From Streptomyces roseofulvus (GTDB lineage: Bacteria; Actinomycetota; Actinomycetes; Streptomycetales; Streptomycetaceae): 64,000 bases of DNA. The stretch's first letter is position 1. Every line of letters begins with the position of its first letter. The position numbers and the translations under genes are program-made. The notes beneath the pieces were generated by a model. That model did no database searches and was not told the DNA's origin. It saw nothing but the letters and a program-made list of their open reading frames with translations. Positions 59,629-64,000 of this stretch are shown piece after piece. Location: assembly GCF_039534915.1 (NCBI RefSeq), contig NZ_BAAAWE010000001.1:7006001-7070000 (forward strand), read 5' to 3'.

Positions 59629-61068
59629 ATGGCCGTACGCGGACGTCACCGCCGCCACCAGCCGAGCCGGATCAACCGCGCCTCGTTCACCGCCACCGTC
59701 GGAGGGGCCGGCATCGCGCTGCCGCTCATCGGTGCCGGCGCCGCCGAGGCGGCCTCGCTCGACGTGTGGGAGAAGGTCGCCTCCTGCGAGTCCTCCTCCA
59801 ACTGGCGCATCAACACCGGCAACGGCTACTTCGGCGGGCTCCAGTTCAGCCAGTCGACCTGGGAGGCGTACGGCGGCCGCGAGTTCGCGCCCCGTGCCGA
59901 CCTGGCCTCCAAGGACCAGCAGATCGCCGTCGCCGAGCGGGTCCTGAAGGGCCAGGGCCCCGGCGCCTGGCCCGCCTGCGGCAGCCGCGCCGGACTGGCC
60001 CGCGGCGGGCCCGCACCGGACACCGCCCCCGGCGGTGACGGCCGCGGGAACGACGTACGGACCGCGTCGCTGCCCGCGCAGCGCGCCTTACCGCAGGCCG
60101 CGCCCGAGAAGCCCGGTCCGACGACGGTGCCCACCGTCCGCGAGATGTACATCGTCACCCCCGGCGACTCGCTCTCCGAGATCGCCCGCGACGAACGGGT
60201 CCGCGGCGGCTGGCAGCGCCTGTACGAGATCAACCGCAAGGTCGTCGGCGACGACCCGGACCTCATCCACCCCGGCCAGCGCCTCACCCTGAGGATCGCC
60301 GCCCCCGCCCGCCCGCCGGCCGCGCCGAGCGCCCGCCCGACGGCACCCCGGCTGCCCACCGCCAAGCCCGTCACACCGCCGAAGCTCGCACCCCCCGCCA
60401 CGCCCGCGCCGAAGCCGCCGGCCACGTCCGCGCCCGCCGCCAAGCCCCCGGCCGTCAAGCCAGCCGCCGACCGGCAGACCGCGAAGCCGCCGGCGAAGAA
60501 GGCCCCGGCACCGGCGGCCAAGCCGGCCGCGAAGCCCGCCGCCAGGCCGCAGACCCCGCCCCGGCCCCGGCCCGAGAGCAAGCCCCAGCCGAAGCCCGAG
60601 AACAAGCCGAAGCCCCAGCCCCGCCCCAAGCCGAAGCCGAAGCCGCAGAGCGAGCCCCGCGAGGACCGCTACTCCGCGCCGGTCTCCGCCGACATCGGCA
60701 CCCGCTACGGCAAGCCCGGCTCGTCCTGGTCCAGCGGCTACCACACCGGCGTCGACTTCCCCGTGCCCACCGGCACCACCGTCAAGGCCGTCTCCGACGG
60801 CCGGGTCGTCACCGCCGGCTGGGGCGGCGCCTACGGGTACCAGATCGTCGTCCGCCACGACGACGGCCGCTACAGCCAGTACGCCCACCTCTCCGCCGTC
60901 TCCGTCCGCGAGGGACAGCGGGTCAGCGGCGGTCAGCGCATCGGGCGCTCAGGATCGACCGGCAACAGCTCGGGACCGCATCTCCACTTCGAGGTGCGGA
61001 CGGGGCCCGGCTACGGCTCCGACATCGACCCCCTCGCCTACCTCAGGGCCCGCGGGGTCTCCCTCTGA
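59629..61068 (+). CDS. Rpf-type transglycosylase with LysM and M23 peptidase domains
   Basis: A 479-residue secreted cell-wall hydrolase. A signal peptide (1-42, ending GAGAAEAAS) is followed by an Rpf domain (43-118, VWEKVASCESSSNWRINTG, catalytic Glu54, and GYFGGLQFSQSTWEAYGG). A LysM domain follows (about 172-222, YIVTPGDSLSEIARDERV). A long Pro/Lys/Ala linker runs to about 345, then a LytM/M23 endopeptidase (about 350-479, GYHTGVDFPV and SGPHLHFEVR). It can cut both glycan strands and peptide links, a combination suited to spore germination and growth. The linker is unusually long. Confidence 0.92.
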   Translation: MAVRGRHRRHQPSRINRASFTATVGGAGIALPLIGAGAAEAASLDVWEKVASCESSSNWRINTGNGYFGGLQFSQSTWEAYGGREFAPRADLASKDQQIAVAERVLKGQGPGAWPACGSRAGLARGGPAPDTAPGGDGRGNDVRTASLPAQRALPQAAPEKPGPTTVPTVREMYIVTPGDSLSEIARDERVRGGWQRLYEINRKVVGDDPDLIHPGQRLTLRIAAPARPPAAPSARPTAPRLPTAKPVTPPKLAPPATPAPKPPATSAPAAKPPAVKPAADRQTAKPPAKKAPAPAAKPAAKPAARPQTPPRPRPESKPQPKPENKPKPQPRPKPKPKPQSEPREDRYSAPVSADIGTRYGKPGSSWSSGYHTGVDFPVPTGTTVKAVSDGRVVTAGWGGAYGYQIVVRHDDGRYSQYAHLSAVSVREGQRVSGGQRIGRSGSTGNSSGPHLHFEVRTGPGYGSDIDPLAYLRARGVSL

Positions 61069-61917
61069 CGCGGAGGGCCCGTCCCCGCCGGGGCGGGCCA
61101 GCCGGTCGAGGGTCAGCTCGACCAGACCGCCCGCCGCGACCGCGCCGCACACCAGCGCCGCCACGGTGCCCGCCGCCCCGTACCGGAAGCCCTCGCCGAA
61201 GAGGGTGAGACCGACCGTGGCCGCCACCACCGGGTTCACCACGGTCACCGTGGCGAGCGGGGCGGCGAGCCCGGCGCCCCGGTAGGACGCCTGGGACAGC
61301 AGCAGTCCGGTGACGGCGAGCGCCGACAGGACCAGCGCGGAGCCCCACTCGGCGAGCGGGGCGTCCGCCGCCCACTCCTCGGCGACCGCCTTGGTGAAGA
61401 CCGACGCCACCCCGAAGGCCACGCCCGCGGCCGCCGCCAGCGCGACCCCGCGCAGCGCGGAGCGGCCGGCCAGCCGCGCGAGCACGAACAGCGCCGCCAC
61501 CACGGCGAAGGTGGCCCCGGCCAGCAGCCAGCGTTCCGGGCCGTCGGGGGTCCGTCCCTCCCCGCCGTCGGTCACGCTCAGCAGACCGGCCAGACCGGCC
61601 GTCGCCATCAGCGCCCCGTGCCAGGCCCGCCGTCCCGCCCGCCGCCGGACGAACAGGGCGGCCATCGGCAGCGCGAACACGATGGTGAGGGCGCCCAGCG
61701 GCTGCACCACGCTCAGCGGCCCGTAGGCGAGGGCCACGACGTGCAGGGCGGCGCCGAGCCCGTTCAGCAGAACGGCGCCCCACCAGACCGGATTGCGCAG
61801 CGGCGCGTACGTCAGCCCGGAGGCGGCCGCCGCGACCCTTTCCTGCACGATCGCCGCACCCGCGTACGCGACCGCGGAGACCAGCGACAGGACCACCGAC
61901 ACCAGCAGGGGACTCAT
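60949..61917 (-). CDS. DMT-type membrane transporter (EamA/NIPA-like)
   Basis: A 322-residue membrane protein with nine or ten hydrophobic segments, starting MSPLLVSVVLSLVSAVAYAG. The first repeat has YGPLSVVQPLGALTIVFALP and the second LATVTVVNPVVAATVGLTLF, as in DMT/NIPA-like transporters. The substrate is unknown. Its last 120 bp overlap the 3' end of the Rpf gene on the other strand. The C-terminal 40 residues are hydrophilic and may be read-through, since a natural end near the last membrane segment is not present. Confidence 0.8.
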   Translation of the reverse strand: MSPLLVSVVLSLVSAVAYAGAAIVQERVAAAASGLTYAPLRNPVWWGAVLLNGLGAALHVVALAYGPLSVVQPLGALTIVFALPMAALFVRRRAGRRAWHGALMATAGLAGLLSVTDGGEGRTPDGPERWLLAGATFAVVAALFVLARLAGRSALRGVALAAAAGVAFGVASVFTKAVAEEWAADAPLAEWGSALVLSALAVTGLLLSQASYRGAGLAAPLATVTVVNPVVAATVGLTLFGEGFRYGAAGTVAALVCGAVAAGGLVELTLDRLARPGGDGPSASEGDPAGPEVGEGVDVGAVAGPRPHLEVEMRSRAVAGRS

Positions 61918-62249
61918 ACCCTCCACGATCGCCCCCCGGACCGTTCCCGTCGTCAGACCAGGGAACGCCTTCGCCGGTACCGCCGACGCAGTACGCGGGG
62001 GGCCCGTACACCGACAGGCGTACGTCATTGCAGCTCACAGGGGCGGAAAGCGGGTCAAGCCGGGCTCCGGAAGCGGTACCGGGGGCGTCCCGGCGAGCGG
62101 TCGGGATCCACATCCCGAGCCAGTCGCCCCACTTGCCGGTCCACTTTGGACCGCAAGATCCGGAAGCGGCCGAAGGTCCGGCCGGACGGCCGGGGTACGG
62201 TGGCGCCGCGCCGCCGGGGCCGTACCGGCGGGACCACCACGGGGGAGCG
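61918..62249. other. Divergent intergenic region
   Basis: About 330 bp between the transporter (minus) and the 2Fe-2S protein (plus). No gene or clear hairpin seen; presumably the two promoters. Confidence 0.5.
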
Positions 62250-62981
62250 ATGGATCCGGACGACAGCACGCCCGCCCTCGGCGGCTTCTTCGCCCTCCGG
62301 ACCGCCCCGCCGCCCTCCGGCGGTCACCACCGCCCGCTCGCCCGGCTCTACGCCGGCGACGAGGACCCGGCAGGCGACGCGCCCCTCCACGCGCGCGTGG
62401 ACCGGGTCGTCGCCGCCCTCGGCGCGCCCGAGCGGCGCGTCGGCGCCTCCGTCGCCCACCTCGGGCTCGCCGCCCGCCTCTGGTCCACGGCGCTCGGACC
62501 GGCCGCCCTGCACGGCCGCTTCCCCTCCCTCGACCCGGCGGAGCTGCACTGGGACCCGGCGCTCGGTGCCCCGGACGACCTGTGGTGGTCCGGCACCGAC
62601 ACCCGCCCCGGCACCGTGGCCGCGCTCCGCGAGGCCGTCCAGGAGGCCCATCTCGTCCCGCTGCACGCCGCCTTCGCCCGCGACGGGCGGATCTCGCCCC
62701 GGCTGCTGTGGGGCAACGCCGGGTCGGCGCTCGCCGGCGCCCTGCGTGAACTCGTCCGCTGGTCCCGCGCCCACGGCCGGCCCGGCACCGCCGACCGGGC
62801 CGCCGCCCTCGTCCAGGGTCTCCTCGACCACCCGGACCTCGCGGCGACCCTCCGCGGCCCGGCGCTGCGCCGCACCACGTGCTGCCTCTACTACCGGTCC
62901 GCCTCCGGCGGGCTGTGCGGCGACTGTGTGTTCGACCACGCCCCGGGAACGGGTTTGGAGCGGCGGCCCCCCGCTCCGTAA
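62250..62981 (+). CDS. 2Fe-2S protein, FhuF-like ferric siderophore reductase
   Basis: A 243-residue protein with a helical N-terminal domain and the C-terminal Cys pattern RRTTCCLYYRSASGGLCGDC, the CC-x10-C-x2-C cluster site of FhuF-type ferric-siderophore reductases. GASVAHLGLAARLWSTALGP and LLWGNAGSALAGALREL are also typical. It may reduce iron from siderophores in the cytoplasm. GGGGGAG precedes the ATG. No siderophore gene is adjacent. Confidence 0.88.
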   Translation: MDPDDSTPALGGFFALRTAPPPSGGHHRPLARLYAGDEDPAGDAPLHARVDRVVAALGAPERRVGASVAHLGLAARLWSTALGPAALHGRFPSLDPAELHWDPALGAPDDLWWSGTDTRPGTVAALREAVQEAHLVPLHAAFARDGRISPRLLWGNAGSALAGALRELVRWSRAHGRPGTADRAAALVQGLLDHPDLAATLRGPALRRTTCCLYYRSASGGLCGDCVFDHAPGTGLERRPPAP

Positions 62982-63044
62982 AGTTGACACTTCAAACCCC
63001 CCGGCGGCATCCCGCCCGCGAGCGATCGAGGAACGACCACGGCC

Positions 63045-64000
63045 ATGACGGTGACTGAAGAGAACCAGGAGTACGGGCCGGGCATCGACCCCGAGCGCCT
63101 GGCCGTCTGCCTGAGCGTCCTCGACGAGCTGGAGAAGATCGAGGTCGACCACCCCGACGCGATCGCCGTCCGCCGCGCCACCGCCGGCATCTACCGCACG
63201 GTCAAGCAGCGCCGCCGCCAGGAGCGCCGCGCCGCCAAGACCGCGCACGACCGCGCCGTCACCGAAGCCACCGCGACCGGCTCCGCCCAGCGCATCGACG
63301 ACGAGACCGAGGGCATCCTGCCCTCCTCCGTCACCGAGGCCGGGAAGATCGCGGGCATACTCCAGCGCCCCCGGTCCTGCTACACCTGCAAGACCCGGTA
63401 CGTCGAGGTCGACTACTTCTACCACCAGCTCTGCCAGGACTGCGCCGCCCTGAACCGGTCCAAGCGGGACATCCGCGCCGACCTCACCGGCAAGCGCGCC
63501 CTGCTCACCGGCGGCCGCGCCAAGATCGGCATGTACATCGCGCTGCGGCTGCTCCGCGACGGCGCGCACACCACGATCACCACCCGCTTCCCCAAGGACG
63601 CCATCCGCCGTTTCAAGGCGATGGAGGACTCGGCGGAGTGGATCCACCGCCTGGAGGTCGTCGGCATCGACCTGCGCGACCCGGCCCAGGCCGTGGCCCT
63701 CGCCGAGCAGGTCGCCGCCGCGGGTCCGCTGGACATCCTGATCAACAACGCCACGCAGACCGTGCGCCGGCTGCCGTCCGCGTACGCGGCCCTGGTCGAC
63801 GGCGAGAGCGCGCCGCTGCCGGCCGGCGAGCTGCCCGCCCACCACGTGATCGGCGCCTTCAACTCCGGCGCGGTCGACGGCCTCGCCGCGCTGCCCGTCG
63901 GCACCAGCGGCCTGGACGCCCAGAAGGTCGCCGACCTCGCGCTCGTCGCGGGCAACGCCGGCCTGGAGCAGTACCGGGCGGGCACCGCGATCGACGCGGG
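63045..64000 (+). CDS. SDR-family oxidoreductase with N-terminal zinc ribbon, 3' partial
   Basis: At least 318 residues; the gene runs off the right edge. The N-terminus is a coiled, charged region (KQRRRQERRAAKTAHDRA), then a zinc-ribbon-like CYTCKTRYVEVDYFYHQLCQ with a second Cys pair, then a Rossmann domain with KRALLTGGRAKIGMYIALRL and ILINNATQTVRR. The catalytic Tyr/Lys part is beyond the window. This combination is known in actinobacterial SDR proteins of unknown role. The start at 63045 follows CGAGGAACG. Confidence 0.88.
   Translation, partial: MTVTEENQEYGPGIDPERLAVCLSVLDELEKIEVDHPDAIAVRRATAGIYRTVKQRRRQERRAAKTAHDRAVTEATATGSAQRIDDETEGILPSSVTEAGKIAGILQRPRSCYTCKTRYVEVDYFYHQLCQDCAALNRSKRDIRADLTGKRALLTGGRAKIGMYIALRLLRDGAHTTITTRFPKDAIRRFKAMEDSAEWIHRLEVVGIDLRDPAQAVALAEQVAAAGPLDILINNATQTVRRLPSAYAALVDGESAPLPAGELPAHHVIGAFNSGAVDGLAALPVGTSGLDAQKVADLALVAGNAGLEQYRAGTAIDA

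Noticed and set aside
62984..62989. TTGACA as a -35 box before the SDR gene
   Set aside because: No matching -10 sequence at 16-18 bases downstream, so the promoter is not supported.
1..64000. CRISPR arrays, tRNA and rRNA genes
   Set aside because: Looked for regularly spaced repeats and tRNA-like arms; none seen. The panD island does not use a tRNA gene as target.

Overview
The base composition (very GC-rich, strong third-position G/C), the gene families (SsgA-like sporulation regulator, SigB/SigF-type sigma factor with RsbW-like ATPases and STAS partner, Rpf-type resuscitation factor, many small actinobacterial DUF proteins) and the AGGAGG-type ribosome binding sites point to a Streptomyces chromosome. 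No tRNA, rRNA or CRISPR array was seen.

Layout. (1) 1-5.3 kb: a xylan-use operon (GH3 beta-xylosidase-type enzyme cut by the window edge, CE7 acetylxylan esterase, GH39-like hydrolase). (2) 5.3-11 kb: mixed genes, including a large sortase-anchored (LAxTG) surface protein and a class II glutamine amidotransferase. (3) 11-17.7 kb: a stress/partner-switching regulatory block: a SigB-type sigma factor with a candidate self-type promoter, two RsbW-like ATPases, an SsgA-like protein, a MarR regulator, an STAS anti-anti-sigma factor and two paralogous SpoIIE-type phosphatases whose metal-binding residues are eroded. (4) 17.7-28 kb: small stress-associated membrane and hypothetical proteins, a PoxB-like TPP enzyme, SixA, a three-EF-hand protein, and several decayed genes (a Ser/Thr kinase relic, an IS5-type transposase relic, an ArsR/flavoprotein-like relic). 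(5) 28.4-30.1 kb: an intact PAS-GAF-SpoIIE phosphatase.

(6) 30.33-58.40 kb: a roughly 28-kb island inserted in the 5' end of panD. A ten-codon panD stub with its own upstream region lies at the left end. The complete panD, with a diverged but homologous upstream region, lies at the right end. A 15-bp identical core occurs in both. The island carries a natural-product cluster of two divergent operons from a promoter region at 38.5-39.05 kb. The leftward operon has a nucleotide-sugar dehydrogenase, class IV aminotransferase, amidinotransferase, APH-fold kinase, a protein with a CHAT/caspase-like His-Cys pair, type II thioesterase and branched-chain aminotransferase. The rightward operon has a second APH-fold kinase, NAD-dependent epimerase, MFS exporter, two DegT aminotransferases, a TIM-barrel isomerase, M20 hydrolase, FemAB/GNAT-like acyltransferase, homoserine-kinase-like kinase, PRPP-synthetase-like enzyme, NRPS A-PCP, SnoaL-like protein and NRPS A-PCP-C. 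Together these suggest a small peptide joined to a guanidino- and amino-substituted sugar or nucleoside-like unit. I do not recognise it as a known cluster. It contains no obvious regulator or integrase. The right part of the island (55.5-58.2 kb) is a decayed segment between 35-bp near-identical direct repeats, with a frameshifted gene, a truncated sigma-like gene and an IS256-type transposase fragment.

(7) 58.4-64 kb: panD, a GNAT protein, a proline-rich peptide, an Rpf-LysM-M23 cell-wall hydrolase, a DMT-type transporter, a 2Fe-2S FhuF-like protein and the start of an SDR oxidoreductase cut by the window edge.
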